Shown here one piece after another: positions 17,425 through 26,280 of a stretch of 64,000 nt of DNA. The notes under the pieces were generated by a model that worked only from the letters and a program-made list of their open reading frames with translations, had not been told where the DNA came from and did no database searches. The position numbers and the translations under genes are program-made. Source of the stretch: Sulfurimonas gotlandica GD1. Lineage in GTDB: Bacteria; Campylobacterota; Campylobacteria; Campylobacterales; Sulfurimonadaceae. The stretch is from NCBI RefSeq assembly GCF_000242915.1, contig NZ_AFRZ01000001.1, positions 2,604,001 to 2,668,000 on the forward strand, written 5' to 3'. The number at the start of each line of letters is the position of its first letter. Position 1 is the first letter of the stretch.

Positions 17425-17775
17425 GTGCAAGAGAGCGAGTTAAACTACTTTAAAGAGATCTTAGAAAGTAGAAAAGTACAAATAATAAAAAATATTACAG
17501 GTGTTAATGATGAGCTGGCACAGCTGAGTTCTTTGGAGTTAAATGATGAAGGTGATCATGCATCTGTTAATAACAATTCTATGGTTGAAAGTGCGATAGT
17601 CAATCAACAAGAAAGAGAACTTAGAGAGATTCAAGTTACTTTAGGAAAAATAGTTCATGGTGATTATGGAATATGTGAAATGTGTGAAGACCCTATAGGT
17701 TTTCAACGTCTAAAAGTGAAACCTCATGCAATATACTGCATTGACTGTAGAGAAATTGTAGAAAAATCTAGTTAA
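17425..17775 (+). CDS. DksA/TraR-family zinc-finger transcription regulator
   Basis: A 116-residue protein with an N-terminal coiled coil and a C-terminal C4 zinc finger (Cys84, Cys87, Cys105, Cys108), the organisation of DksA, which binds RNA polymerase through its secondary channel and works with ppGpp. The finger reads CEMCEDP then CIDC, with GDYGICEMC typical of the family. It is shorter than E. coli DksA (151) but matches the DksA-like proteins of campylobacters. The start is GTG at 17425, preceded by AAGGAAAG. It lies ten bases after rlmH. Confidence 0.88.
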   Translation: MQESELNYFKEILESRKVQIIKNITGVNDELAQLSSLELNDEGDHASVNNNSMVESAIVNQQERELREIQVTLGKIVHGDYGICEMCEDPIGFQRLKVKPHAIYCIDCREIVEKSS

Positions 17776-17791
17776 TTTAAGGAGCAAATTT

Positions 17792-18808
17792 ATGTATATA
17801 AAAAGATATACAATAGCATCACTAATCCTGATTGCTTTAGTGGGATGGTATGTGTTCGCATACGTGTCTCAAGATACAACTGCTATAGAAGTATTTGGTA
17901 TAGCATTACCAGCTTTCCCTGTTGCAGTCTGGGTTATTGTTCCTCTTGTAATTCTATATATTGCTAGTGTCTTTCATATGTCATTATATTCTATGTTATC
18001 AAGTTTCAAACTTCGTAAATATGATAAAGACTATGAAAAAGTAATAGATGCAATAGCTGACGCTTACCTGGCAAAAGATGAAAGAAATCATATATATAAA
18101 ACTCCTAGATATCAACTTTTAGGTTCTATAATTGACAATACGACTCTGTTCCCAAGTGCAACTCTAAACGAGGGCACTCAAAATGATAAACTGGATGCTG
18201 TATTGAAAATTATTCAAGATATTAAAGATGGTGAAGTTGTAGAACTTAAAAAGTACTCACTTAAGCCTCAGAATGCTTTAGTAATTCAAAATGATAGAAA
18301 TCGTTATAAAAAAGGTGATATCACTGCTGATAATATCTTAAGTAATGCCCAAAACTACAATGAGAGTTTAGTAAAAGAAGCATATGCTGACTTAATCGTA
18401 ACTGCTCCACTTAGTAAAATCGAGCAATACAAGTCTTATTTAACTAAAGAATCACTGTTTGTAGTTCTATCAAGAATTAATGCAGATGAAAATACTTTAG
18501 AAATCTCAAATGAAGCACTAATATCACTTATTAGTGTTTTAGATTTAGATACAAAAGATCTTATTAAAATCTCTAGCGCTTTGTCAACTGGCATGATTCC
18601 GGAGCAGAGAATGAAGCTGTTTGATACCTTAAGTGATAAAAGGGAAGACGCTGTAGAAGCTTATCTTTTTACTCTTTTTGATTTAGAGATGATAGCTCCT
18701 GCTGATGAGTTACTGCATAACACACAAAGTGATGAATATCTTAATTTCAAAGCATATAGCGCACTAAAAGAGTGTGGTAAAAATTTCAATATAAACATGT
18801 TTGTTTAA
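17792..18808 (+). CDS. Conserved membrane-anchored protein, unknown function
   Basis: A 338-residue protein with two N-terminal membrane segments (about residues 8-27 and 42-68) and a cytoplasmic alpha-helical region of about 270 residues without recognisable motifs. I do not recognise a named family. A gene for a similar two-helix membrane protein lies at this position between dksA and dus in Campylobacter, so it is probably a lineage-specific conserved gene. AAGGAGC precedes the ATG and its stop overlaps the dus start (TAATG). Helical repeats in the C-terminal part might form a TPR-like scaffold, but this is a guess. Confidence 0.75.
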   Translation: MYIKRYTIASLILIALVGWYVFAYVSQDTTAIEVFGIALPAFPVAVWVIVPLVILYIASVFHMSLYSMLSSFKLRKYDKDYEKVIDAIADAYLAKDERNHIYKTPRYQLLGSIIDNTTLFPSATLNEGTQNDKLDAVLKIIQDIKDGEVVELKKYSLKPQNALVIQNDRNRYKKGDITADNILSNAQNYNESLVKEAYADLIVTAPLSKIEQYKSYLTKESLFVVLSRINADENTLEISNEALISLISVLDLDTKDLIKISSALSTGMIPEQRMKLFDTLSDKREDAVEAYLFTLFDLEMIAPADELLHNTQSDEYLNFKAYSALKECGKNFNINMFV

Positions 18809-19761
18809 TGATTGAAAAACTCTCTTTTGACAAACCTATCTATGTCCTAGCCCCTTTGGCTGGGTTTACAGACCTCCCATTTAGAAGCGTTGTTAAAAAG
18901 TTTGGAGCTGATCTTACAGTAAGTGAGATGCTAAGCTCAAACGCTCTTGCCCATGGCTCTGTTAAAACACTCCATATGTTGCAAAAAGCATCTATTGAAG
19001 ATCCTTACTCCGTTCAAATATCAGGCTCCCAGAGTGACATGATAAGACGTGCAGTGGAAGTTCTTAATGAACATGATGGTATAGATATTATTGATTTAAA
19101 CTGTGGATGCCCTGTTCCTAAGGTCGTTGGGCATGGAAGTGGAAGTTCTCTTCTTTTAAATCTTCCTCTTATGGGTGAGATAATAAGAACTATCAAAGAT
19201 ACTTCAAATAAAAGTCTGACAAGTGTAAAAATTAGACTAGGCTTTGAGAAAAAAAATCATATAGAGATTGCAAAAATGGTAGAAGATAGTGGAGCTGATT
19301 TTTTAGCTGTTCATGGTAGAACGCGCGCTGGAAAATTTAAAGCTGCAGTTGATTATGATGCAATTAAAGAGATAAAAGAGGCTGTATCTATACCTGTAAT
19401 AGCAAATGGAGATATAGACTCTTATGAGAAAGCAAAGTGGGTTTTAGAACATACAGGCGCTGATGGGGTTATGATTGGAAGAGGTGCAGTTGGCGCTCCT
19501 TGGATATTTCATCAACTTCGAACAGGCACTCAAGAGATTGACAATAATATTAAGCATGATATAATCATGGAGCACTTTGACAAAATGATAGAGTTTTATG
19601 GCGCACATGGCGTTGCTATGTTTAGAAAACATACTCATACCTACTCTAAAGGTTATAAGGGTGCTTCAGCACTTAGAAACAGCGTAAATAGTATATCTGA
19701 CATTAGTGAGTATCGCGCTGTAATAGATGACTTCTTTAAATATAGTGAACAGGTGAATTAA
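18808..19761 (+). CDS. dusB: tRNA-dihydrouridine synthase, DusB-like
   Basis: A 317-residue FMN enzyme that reduces uridines in the D-loop of tRNA with NADPH. The N-terminal LAPLAGFTDLPFR (residues 14-26) is the FMN-binding start of the TIM barrel. DLNCGCPVPKVVG near 96-108 holds the catalytic cysteine (NCGCP). VHGRTRAGKF near 168, ANGDID and GADGVMIGRGAVGAPWIF near 218-234 complete the FMN phosphate site. The pattern fits the DusB/nifR3 group best. It starts within the stop of the upstream membrane protein gene, so it is co-translated. Confidence 0.92.
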   Translation: MIEKLSFDKPIYVLAPLAGFTDLPFRSVVKKFGADLTVSEMLSSNALAHGSVKTLHMLQKASIEDPYSVQISGSQSDMIRRAVEVLNEHDGIDIIDLNCGCPVPKVVGHGSGSSLLLNLPLMGEIIRTIKDTSNKSLTSVKIRLGFEKKNHIEIAKMVEDSGADFLAVHGRTRAGKFKAAVDYDAIKEIKEAVSIPVIANGDIDSYEKAKWVLEHTGADGVMIGRGAVGAPWIFHQLRTGTQEIDNNIKHDIIMEHFDKMIEFYGAHGVAMFRKHTHTYSKGYKGASALRNSVNSISDISEYRAVIDDFFKYSEQVN

Positions 19762-19771
19762 TGGCTAATAC

Positions 19772-20920
19772 ATGCTAGAAATAAGTAAATCAATTCAGAC
19801 ATTAGATGATAGTGATATTGGTGATAATATTTTTCACTATGAGTATAATGTTAAGCATTTACTTTCTCTAATAAAAAAAGGTGTAGACGAAGAAGATACT
19901 CTTTTTTTAAGCTCATACCGTTCTTTTGAGGGTGAAGTATACGAAAACTTCATCTATGAAAAACTTTTAAGATATGCCGAAGAAAATGATAATATTGAGA
20001 AGTTTATTCTTAAAGGTTTCCATCAAGGCAGACAAAAAGCACACGCGAACACACTCTCAATAAGTGAAAAACAGCAGATAGTATATAGAACTAAGAGTAG
20101 AGAGATTAGCGAATTTGACGCTATGCTTATTACTAAAGATAAAGAACTTTATTTTGTTGAGATGACTCTAGTAAAGTCTGTTTTAAAATTAAGAAAGAGA
20201 CTTAGAAAGAAAAGAGCACTTCTGGAAACAATATTTCCAGACTACGATATTAAAGCACTTATTATACTGAATGAAGGTGCTACTGGAACAAGACAGTTTC
20301 CATCTTTTTGTAAAGTATGGTTCACAGATGAGTTTTCTGCTAAAAATGTATTAGATTACATAAAAGACCCAGATGCAAGAGAACTAGCTCCTATTTCTAG
20401 GGTCAAATCTCCTAAAATGATTGAAGCTCACTCTCTAAAACTTTATCAGTTTAGATATTACAACACAATGTCATGGATAACAAAAACTATAAGATCAAAC
20501 AAGCAACATATACTAGATATGAGCTTTTTAATGAAAGATACAATTCAAAGGTATCATGATTTATACAATAAATTCTATATTGGTTATTTGAGTGTTGAAA
20601 ATGCTAAAAATTTATTGAATCTTAATGAAGAATATGAAGAAAATCAAAGAGTTGTAGTAGCTTTAGAGAAAAAATATACTGATGAGATAGTTCTAACTTA
20701 CTACATACAAAAGGGCCGTAAGAATTTATATTTATACTCTTTTGATGATGGAAAAATAATTAAAGAGAAAAAAGATCCATACGGGATTACTGTAACTGAA
20801 GTTTTTCATATGAATAAGATGATGGATAATAGCTATGAGCTAAATATTTCAAATATTAAGATTATTAAAAAACTACTCAAAGAGAGATTTGAGAGAGACT
20901 TAAATAGTAATAAGTCTTAA
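19772..20920 (+). CDS. Unknown protein with a possible degenerate PD-(D/E)XK nuclease-like core
   Basis: A 382-residue soluble protein, last gene of the accD operon, ten bases after dus. I do not recognise a named family. Residues about 48-170 read like a restriction-endonuclease fold: a helix with a Glu (FEGEVYENFIYEKLLRYAEE), then SEFDAMLITKDKELYFVEMTLVKS, where the Asp and the Glu after a hydrophobic strand fall as in PD-(D/E)XK cores, but the usual lysine of E-x-K is a threonine. A strongly basic segment (KLRKRLRKKRALLE) follows. The C-terminal 150 residues are charged and structurally opaque. It converges on the fliO-like gene, overlapping it by four bases. Confidence 0.6.
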   Translation: MLEISKSIQTLDDSDIGDNIFHYEYNVKHLLSLIKKGVDEEDTLFLSSYRSFEGEVYENFIYEKLLRYAEENDNIEKFILKGFHQGRQKAHANTLSISEKQQIVYRTKSREISEFDAMLITKDKELYFVEMTLVKSVLKLRKRLRKKRALLETIFPDYDIKALIILNEGATGTRQFPSFCKVWFTDEFSAKNVLDYIKDPDARELAPISRVKSPKMIEAHSLKLYQFRYYNTMSWITKTIRSNKQHILDMSFLMKDTIQRYHDLYNKFYIGYLSVENAKNLLNLNEEYEENQRVVVALEKKYTDEIVLTYYIQKGRKNLYLYSFDDGKIIKEKKDPYGITVTEVFHMNKMMDNSYELNISNIKIIKKLLKERFERDLNSNKS

Positions 20921-21789
20921 GCTTCGTAAGCGATAGATGCTGCCCTCTCTTTATATGCCTGAAGAGGTTCTTTCGTCTTATCTTTTAAAGCTAAAAATTC
21001 ATCTAGCTCTTGATGTCTATTTTGTAAAATCGTTTCAAAATCTTCTTGTGTTACAGGTTTATTATCCGTAAATTTATCAAGTAGAATATTACTCGTACCC
21101 ATGAGTACCAAATAACTTTGTTCTCCAAAATCAAGCATAACTACGCTATTTGAATTGTCTATATTTTTTTGAAATCTAATAGATACATTGTTATTATTTG
21201 ATTCTGCAGGCGTCTGATTATTTGTCTGATTTTCTTTAAATAGCCAAGAACTTTGTTGCTCTTTATTCGCTTTTGGTGCCGCTTTTCTTTTTATAAAAAG
21301 TAATATTAAAATACCTATGATTAATATTGCAACTACTATATAATAACTCTGAGTCATTTCACCATCTTTTTTCGTAGGAAGAGAAGATAGAATATTATTG
21401 TTTGCTGTAGCAGAAGCTTTGGCTGGAATAGGAGACGATGAGCTAAATCTTAATCTTAATCCATAAGCATCTGATGTCTTAGAAGCTATTAATTTCACAG
21501 AATCTGAAACAGAAGCAACTATTTGAGTATAGCCTGCCATAGGAGTTATGCTAAGAGAGTGCAAAAACTTAGAAGATAACTTCTTAAGCTTTGCAGATTC
21601 TATCTGAGCATCTGTAAGTTTTATGATGATTTTAGATTGTGAAATACTTTGTTTAATTACACCTTCGTATGGAGTATCAAAAGTAATCATCACATCTGCT
21701 CTATCTGTTCTGTCATAAATATTGTAACTTAAAATTTTTGATGCATTAAGGGCTAGTGGAAGAAGAAAAATAAGTAAAAGTCTAATCAT
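20917..21789 (-). CDS. FliO-like flagellar export membrane protein
   Basis: A 290-residue protein with a signal peptide (residues 1-16), a periplasmic domain of about 110 residues resembling AMIN-type beta domains, one membrane segment near 147-165 (YYIVVAILIIGILILLFIK), a Gln/Asn-rich linker, and a cytoplasmic part containing VVMLDFGEQSYLVLMGTSNILLDKF, which matches the small beta domain of FliO. In Helicobacter the gene beside fliN encodes a FliO of similar layout, and here fliN is immediately upstream with an ATGA overlap. FliO stabilises the FliPQR export gate. The assignment rests on the cytoplasmic domain plus context. Confidence 0.72.
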   Translation of the reverse strand: MIRLLLIFLLPLALNASKILSYNIYDRTDRADVMITFDTPYEGVIKQSISQSKIIIKLTDAQIESAKLKKLSSKFLHSLSITPMAGYTQIVASVSDSVKLIASKTSDAYGLRLRFSSSSPIPAKASATANNNILSSLPTKKDGEMTQSYYIVVAILIIGILILLFIKRKAAPKANKEQQSSWLFKENQTNNQTPAESNNNNVSIRFQKNIDNSNSVVMLDFGEQSYLVLMGTSNILLDKFTDNKPVTQEDFETILQNRHQELDEFLALKDKTKEPLQAYKERAASIAYEA

Positions 21790-22127
21790 AGTCTCTCTTT
21801 TGAAAGATGGTATAAAACAGCACTAGAGTCTAGTACTTCATTGATACGAATAGCAAGATTTTTTTCATAAACCATTACTTCGCCTTTGCCGAGTATACGA
21901 CCATTTACATACGACTCTACACTTTCACCGGCTGGTTTTTTAAGATCTATAATTGAGCCTTTTTCTAGTTTTAATATTTCAGCAATTGTAAGTTCGGTTT
22001 CACCAAGGTCAGATACAAACTCTACTTCCATGTCCAAAAGCCCACTGTAGTTCATCCATGATAATTCTTTATCTTCATTAAATGGAAGAGCCTGTTCTCC
22101 ATAACTATGTTTTTTTTTCTTAGCCAC
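21786..22127 (-). CDS. fliN: Flagellar motor switch protein FliN
   Basis: A 113-residue C-ring component. The SpoA/FliN C-terminal domain is clear: LLDMEVEFVSDLGETELTIAEILKL, then GSIIDLKKPAGESVESYVNGR and GEVMVYEKNLAIRINEV, the typical pattern of FliN and the FliM C terminus. The N terminus is lysine-rich and variable. The start is GTG at 22127, directly after the stop of the CheX-like gene, so there is no intergenic space. FliN helps form the rotor switch and chaperone docking site for flagellar export. Confidence 0.92.
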   Translation of the reverse strand: MAKKKKHSYGEQALPFNEDKELSWMNYSGLLDMEVEFVSDLGETELTIAEILKLEKGSIIDLKKPAGESVESYVNGRILGKGEVMVYEKNLAIRINEVLDSSAVLYHLSKERL

Positions 22128-22550
22128 TCACAGTTCCTTGATTGCAATTATCATTTCATCGTTCTCTATCTTTAGAATTTTTGCTTCGTCATACTCAAAG
22201 TCAAAGTGGTCTATCTTTTCAAAGTGAGGCGTATTGATAGTGTACGGGTTTTCATCTGCTTCTTCTGCGATTACTTTTGCACTTCCAACAATCATATTTG
22301 TAGTTTCTAGCGTCATATCTATTAAAGTTTCCTCATCGCTCTCATCTTCTTCTAGAAAAAGCTTTGAAATTCTCTGCATAAATTTTTCATCAGATGCTAT
22401 ATATACTCTATGTTTTTTTCCATTTTTAGCTTCTATGTCTATATAAGCAATAAGTGTTCTCTTCTTGTTTATACCATCGCTGATAACATGAGGTTCACGG
22501 ATTTGATGGATACAAAAATTTTCTGAGGCTTGAATTATAGTTTTTAACAT
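22128..22550 (-). CDS. CheX-like chemotaxis phosphatase-fold protein
   Basis: A 140-residue single-domain protein resembling CheX/CheC-type CheY-P phosphatases. The region LIDMTLETTNMIVGSAKVIAEE (about residues 76-97) corresponds to the CheX signature helix with E-x2-N: the Glu and Asn that attack CheY-P are present as E82-T-T-N85. The rest forms alternating strands as in that family. It is first in a minus-strand operon with fliN and the fliO-like gene, so a role in clearing CheY-P at the motor is reasonable by context, similar to FliY. Activity is inferred, not shown. Confidence 0.78.
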   Translation of the reverse strand: MLKTIIQASENFCIHQIREPHVISDGINKKRTLIAYIDIEAKNGKKHRVYIASDEKFMQRISKLFLEEDESDEETLIDMTLETTNMIVGSAKVIAEEADENPYTINTPHFEKIDHFDFEYDEAKILKIENDEMIIAIKEL

Positions 22551-22573
22551 TTAAACACCCTTTATTGAACTTG

Positions 22574-22579
22574 ATTATA
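22574..22579 (-). promoter_or_regulatory. -10 element of the cheX-fliN-fliO operon
   Basis: The minus strand reads AAGTATAATC, with TATAAT 23 bases before the CheX-like ATG. No sigma-54 (TGGC-N8-TTGC) or sigma-28 pattern was seen, so these switch and export genes look constitutively (sigma-70) expressed, as expected for early flagellar genes in this phylum. Confidence 0.5.
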
Positions 22580-22644
22580 CTTCATTCAATCTCAAAGCAA
22601 AATTAAAGTATGAATAATAAATCAACTATAAAGCCTACTAGGGG

Positions 22645-22650
22645 TATAAT
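22645..22650 (+). promoter_or_regulatory. -10 element of the TauE-type exporter gene
   Basis: GGGGTATAATTCGCG has a perfect TATAAT about 26 bases before the ATG at 22676, in the divergent gap with the flagellar operon. Confidence 0.5.
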
Positions 22651-22675
22651 TCGCGAAAAGTTTTAGTGGTGATTG

Positions 22676-23407
22676 ATGATTGAATTGATGTTTCTTGGTG
22701 TAATTGTTGGAATAGTCTCCGGCTTCTTTGGTATTGGCGGGGGGACAATCTTAGTTCCTCTCCTTTTACTACTAGGATATGAAACTAAAATAGCAATTGG
22801 TATTGCTGTTGTACAGATGGTTTTCAGCTCTGTATTTGGGAGTTACCTTAACAATAAAAAAGGCACATTAGACATTTCAATGATAAGCACCATAGGTATT
22901 GGTGGCTTTATCGGAGCACTGTTAAGCGGAACCATAGCATCTAGCTTCAATGATGAAACACTTGAAATGATTTTTTTAGCTTTTGCAATATTTGCATTGC
23001 TAAGACTCTTCTTTAAGACAAAAGAAGAGAAGTCACAAAGAGAAGTAAACAAGATAGCACTTTTTATTATAGGCTTCTTTTTAGGAGCACTTAGTATGAC
23101 TATTGGCGTTGGTGGAAGTATTATATTAGTTCCTATTTTAGTAGGTTTCTTACATGTACCACTAAAAAAAGCCATATCAGCAGGTCTATTTTTTGTAGTC
23201 TTTTCTTCAATCGCAGGTTTTATATCACATGCCAGACTTGGGCATATTGATTTTGAGAGTGGTCTGATCATAGGATTAGCTTCTTTAGTTGGAGTTTATT
23301 TTGGAATCCATTTAAAAGATATTGTAAATACAGTTTTACAAAAGAGACTGCTGCTGAGTTTTTACTTTTTAGTGGTTATATATTTAGTTCAAAGAATATT
23401 TATTTAG
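22676..23407 (+). CDS. TauE/SafE-family sulfite/organosulfonate exporter-like permease
   Basis: A 243-residue membrane protein with about eight hydrophobic segments and the two internal family repeats: GIVSGFFGIGGGTILVP near the N terminus and LGALSMTIGVGGSIILVP in the second half. Members move small anions such as sulfite, thiosulfate or sulfoacetate; the true substrate is unknown. I prefer ATG 22676 to the TTG one codon upstream. The gene lies nine bases before uvrA. In a putative sulfur-oxidising organism a sulfur-anion role would fit, but no sulfur gene is nearby. Confidence 0.88.
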   Translation: MIELMFLGVIVGIVSGFFGIGGGTILVPLLLLLGYETKIAIGIAVVQMVFSSVFGSYLNNKKGTLDISMISTIGIGGFIGALLSGTIASSFNDETLEMIFLAFAIFALLRLFFKTKEEKSQREVNKIALFIIGFFLGALSMTIGVGGSIILVPILVGFLHVPLKKAISAGLFFVVFSSIAGFISHARLGHIDFESGLIIGLASLVGVYFGIHLKDIVNTVLQKRLLLSFYFLVVIYLVQRIFI

Positions 23408-23415
23408 AGGTTTAT

Positions 23416-26247
23416 ATGAAAAAAAAAGATGTAATAACAATAACTGGTGCAAGAGAAAATAATTTAAAAAATATAAATTTAACTATTCCTAAAAATGAGC
23501 TGGTTGTTATGACTGGTATTAGCGGTAGCGGTAAATCAACATTGGCATTTGGCACACTGTATGCAGAGGGACAGAGACGATATATGGAGTCTCTCTCTTC
23601 ATACGCCAGACAGTTTCTTGATCGTGTAGGCAAGCCTGATGTAGATAAGATAGAGGGACTTACTCCCGCTATTGCAATAGATCAAAAGACAACTTCAAAA
23701 AATCCACGTTCAACTGTTGGAACTATTACTGAAATATATGACTACTTTAGACTTCTGTATGCTCGTGTAGGTGTTCAGCACTGTCACAAATGTAAAAAAG
23801 TAATCTCGCAAATGTCAGCATCTGACATTATCGGTGAAGTTGCTAAACTACCTGAAGGTGCAAAACTTGTACTTTTAGCTCCCCTTGTTCGTGAGAAAAA
23901 AGGTTCTTATGCCGATATGTTAGAGTCTCTTGTTCATAAGGGATATGTGAGAGCTATGATAGATGGTGTGATGGTTAGACTTGATGAAGAGATTGAGCTT
24001 TCTAAGACTAAAAAACATACTATTAAAGTTGTTATAGACAGAGTTGTTGTTAAGGCTGAAAATAAAGAGCGTATCGCAGCTGATGTTGAAAAAGCTCTTA
24101 AAGAGAGTTATGGCGAACTAGAGATAGATATTTTAAATCACAAAGAACTTGGTTTAAATGTGTCTCAGATGCATTACAGTGAGCATAACGCTTGTTTTGA
24201 CTGTAAGATAAGTTTTGATCCGCTTGAACCTCTTTCATTTTCTTTTAACTCACCTAAGGGTGCTTGTAGTGAGTGTGATGGTCTTGGTCTTAGGTATGCA
24301 CTTGATCAAGATAAGATTATAGATATAGATTTATCAGTAGAAAAGGGTGCAGTTAAGATTGTTTACGGCTTTAACAAAGGTTACTACTTTACATTTTTAA
24401 AAGGCTTCTGTGCTCATAATGATATAGATATAACAGTTCCTTACTCTGAACTACCTGAGTACCAGAAGAAAGCAATTTTACACGGTGGCATAGAAGAAGT
24501 CAGTTTTCTATGGAAGAGTCATGAAGTAAAAAGAATGTGGCCAGGGATAGTGAAAATAGCATACGATATGTTCAAAGATGAAAAAGAATTAGCTGATTAT
24601 ATGAGTGAGAAAGTTTGTAATGTTTGTAATTCAAATAGACTTCGTCTTGAATCTTTAGCTGTTAGAGTAGGGCAAAAAGGTATATCTGACCTTCTAGAGA
24701 TGCCAATAGCCAAATCATATGAGTGGTTTGCAAATGAAGACAATTTTAAATATCTTGATGCTCAAGACACGCAAGTAGCACAGCCTATTTTAAATGAAAT
24801 CAGAGAGAGACTTTACTTTTTGTTTGATGTTGGACTTGGTTATATAACCCTAGGGCGTGATGCAAGAAGCATAAGTGGTGGTGAAGCTCAGAGAATCCGT
24901 ATAGCATCTCAGATAGGAAGCGGTCTTACTGGTGTTTTATATGTTTTAGATGAGCCTAGTATCGGCCTACATGAGAGAGATACTTTAAAATTAATCCGTA
25001 CTCTAAGAAATCTTCAAGAAAAAGGGAACAGCGTTATTGTTGTTGAGCATGATAAAGAGACCATAGAAAATGCTGACTTTATTGTAGATATCGGTAGCGG
25101 AGCCGGTAAATTTGGTGGAGAAGTTGTTTTTAGCGGAACCTTAGATAAGCTAAAAAAGGCTAAAACACTAACTGCTGATTATCTTTATGGAAGAAAAAAG
25201 ATAGAGTATTTTTACAGACGTTCACAAGATAAATATATAGAGATAAAAAACGTAACTATAAATAATATTGCTGACTTAAGTGCTAAAATACCTTTAAATA
25301 ATTTTGTATGTATCACAGGTGTAAGTGGAAGCGGAAAAAGTTCTTTGATGCTTCAAACTCTTCTGCCAACTGCAAGAGAGTTACTAAATCGTGCAAGAAA
25401 AGTCAATAAAGTAGCTGGTGTTGAGATAACAGGACTAGAACATGTTGATAAAGTAATCTACCTTGACCAAAGCCCGATAGGTAGAACTCCAAGAAGTAAT
25501 CCAGCAACTTACACAGGTGTAATGGATGAAATAAGAAATTTATTTTCTCAAACAAAAGAGTCTCAGATAAGAGGTTATACAACTTCTAGATTTAGCTTTA
25601 ACGTTAAGGGTGGACGTTGTGAAAAGTGTCAAGGTGAGGGTGAAATCAAGATAGAGATGCACTTTCTTCCTGATATCATGGTTAAGTGTGATACTTGTCT
25701 TGGAAGTAGATATAACAAACAGACTTTAGAAGTTTTTTACAAAGGTAAAACGATATCTGATGTTTTAAACATGAGTGTAGACGAGGCATTTGAGTTTTTT
25801 AAACCTATTCCAAAAATACACCAAATAATGAAAACACTTGTGGATGTCGGACTTGGTTATATTACATTAGGTCAAAATGCTGTAACACTCTCTGGTGGTG
25901 AGGCTCAAAGAATAAAACTAAGTAAAGAATTGAGTCGTAAAGATACTGGAAAAACTCTCTATATTTTAGATGAGCCAACAACAGGACTTCACTTTGCAGA
26001 TGTAGATAGGCTTACAAAAGTTCTTCACCACTTTGTAGAACTTGGAAACTCAGTTCTTATCATTGAGCATAATTTAGATATGATTAAAAATGCTGACTGG
26101 GTTATAGATATGGGTCCAGAAGGTGGCTCTGGTGGTGGTCTTATCATCGCTGAAGGCTCACCTGAAGACTTGGCAAGCAATCATGGAAAAACAGGCTCTT
26201 ATACTGGTGAATATTTAGAAAAAGAGTTAGCTTTACATAAGAAATAG
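23416..26247 (+). CDS. uvrA: Excinuclease ABC subunit A
   Basis: A 943-residue DNA damage sensor of nucleotide excision repair. Two ABC ATPase modules are seen with Walker A GISGSGKST (about residue 34) and GVSGSGKSS (about 635), and signatures ISGGEAQRIRIA and LSGGEAQRIKLS. Zinc-binding cysteines include CHKC (about 119), CSECDGLG and the C-terminal CEKCQGEGEIKI followed by KCDTCLGSRY, part of the DNA-binding finger. The length is typical (about 940). AGAGGT precedes the ATG. The convergence of domains and motifs leaves no doubt. Confidence 0.97.
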   Translation: MKKKDVITITGARENNLKNINLTIPKNELVVMTGISGSGKSTLAFGTLYAEGQRRYMESLSSYARQFLDRVGKPDVDKIEGLTPAIAIDQKTTSKNPRSTVGTITEIYDYFRLLYARVGVQHCHKCKKVISQMSASDIIGEVAKLPEGAKLVLLAPLVREKKGSYADMLESLVHKGYVRAMIDGVMVRLDEEIELSKTKKHTIKVVIDRVVVKAENKERIAADVEKALKESYGELEIDILNHKELGLNVSQMHYSEHNACFDCKISFDPLEPLSFSFNSPKGACSECDGLGLRYALDQDKIIDIDLSVEKGAVKIVYGFNKGYYFTFLKGFCAHNDIDITVPYSELPEYQKKAILHGGIEEVSFLWKSHEVKRMWPGIVKIAYDMFKDEKELADYMSEKVCNVCNSNRLRLESLAVRVGQKGISDLLEMPIAKSYEWFANEDNFKYLDAQDTQVAQPILNEIRERLYFLFDVGLGYITLGRDARSISGGEAQRIRIASQIGSGLTGVLYVLDEPSIGLHERDTLKLIRTLRNLQEKGNSVIVVEHDKETIENADFIVDIGSGAGKFGGEVVFSGTLDKLKKAKTLTADYLYGRKKIEYFYRRSQDKYIEIKNVTINNIADLSAKIPLNNFVCITGVSGSGKSSLMLQTLLPTARELLNRARKVNKVAGVEITGLEHVDKVIYLDQSPIGRTPRSNPATYTGVMDEIRNLFSQTKESQIRGYTTSRFSFNVKGGRCEKCQGEGEIKIEMHFLPDIMVKCDTCLGSRYNKQTLEVFYKGKTISDVLNMSVDEAFEFFKPIPKIHQIMKTLVDVGLGYITLGQNAVTLSGGEAQRIKLSKELSRKDTGKTLYILDEPTTGLHFADVDRLTKVLHHFVELGNSVLIIEHNLDMIKNADWVIDMGPEGGSGGGLIIAEGSPEDLASNHGKTGSYTGEYLEKELALHKK

Positions 26248-26280
26248 TTAGATATATAGAATAAAGAATAAAGAAATATT

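Noticed and set aside
22843-23271. Open frame of 142 codons antisense to the TauE-type gene
   Set aside because: It mirrors a strongly typical membrane protein gene on the other strand, has no ribosome binding site or homology I recognise, and its composition (Ser/Lys/Ile-rich) is that of a shadow frame.
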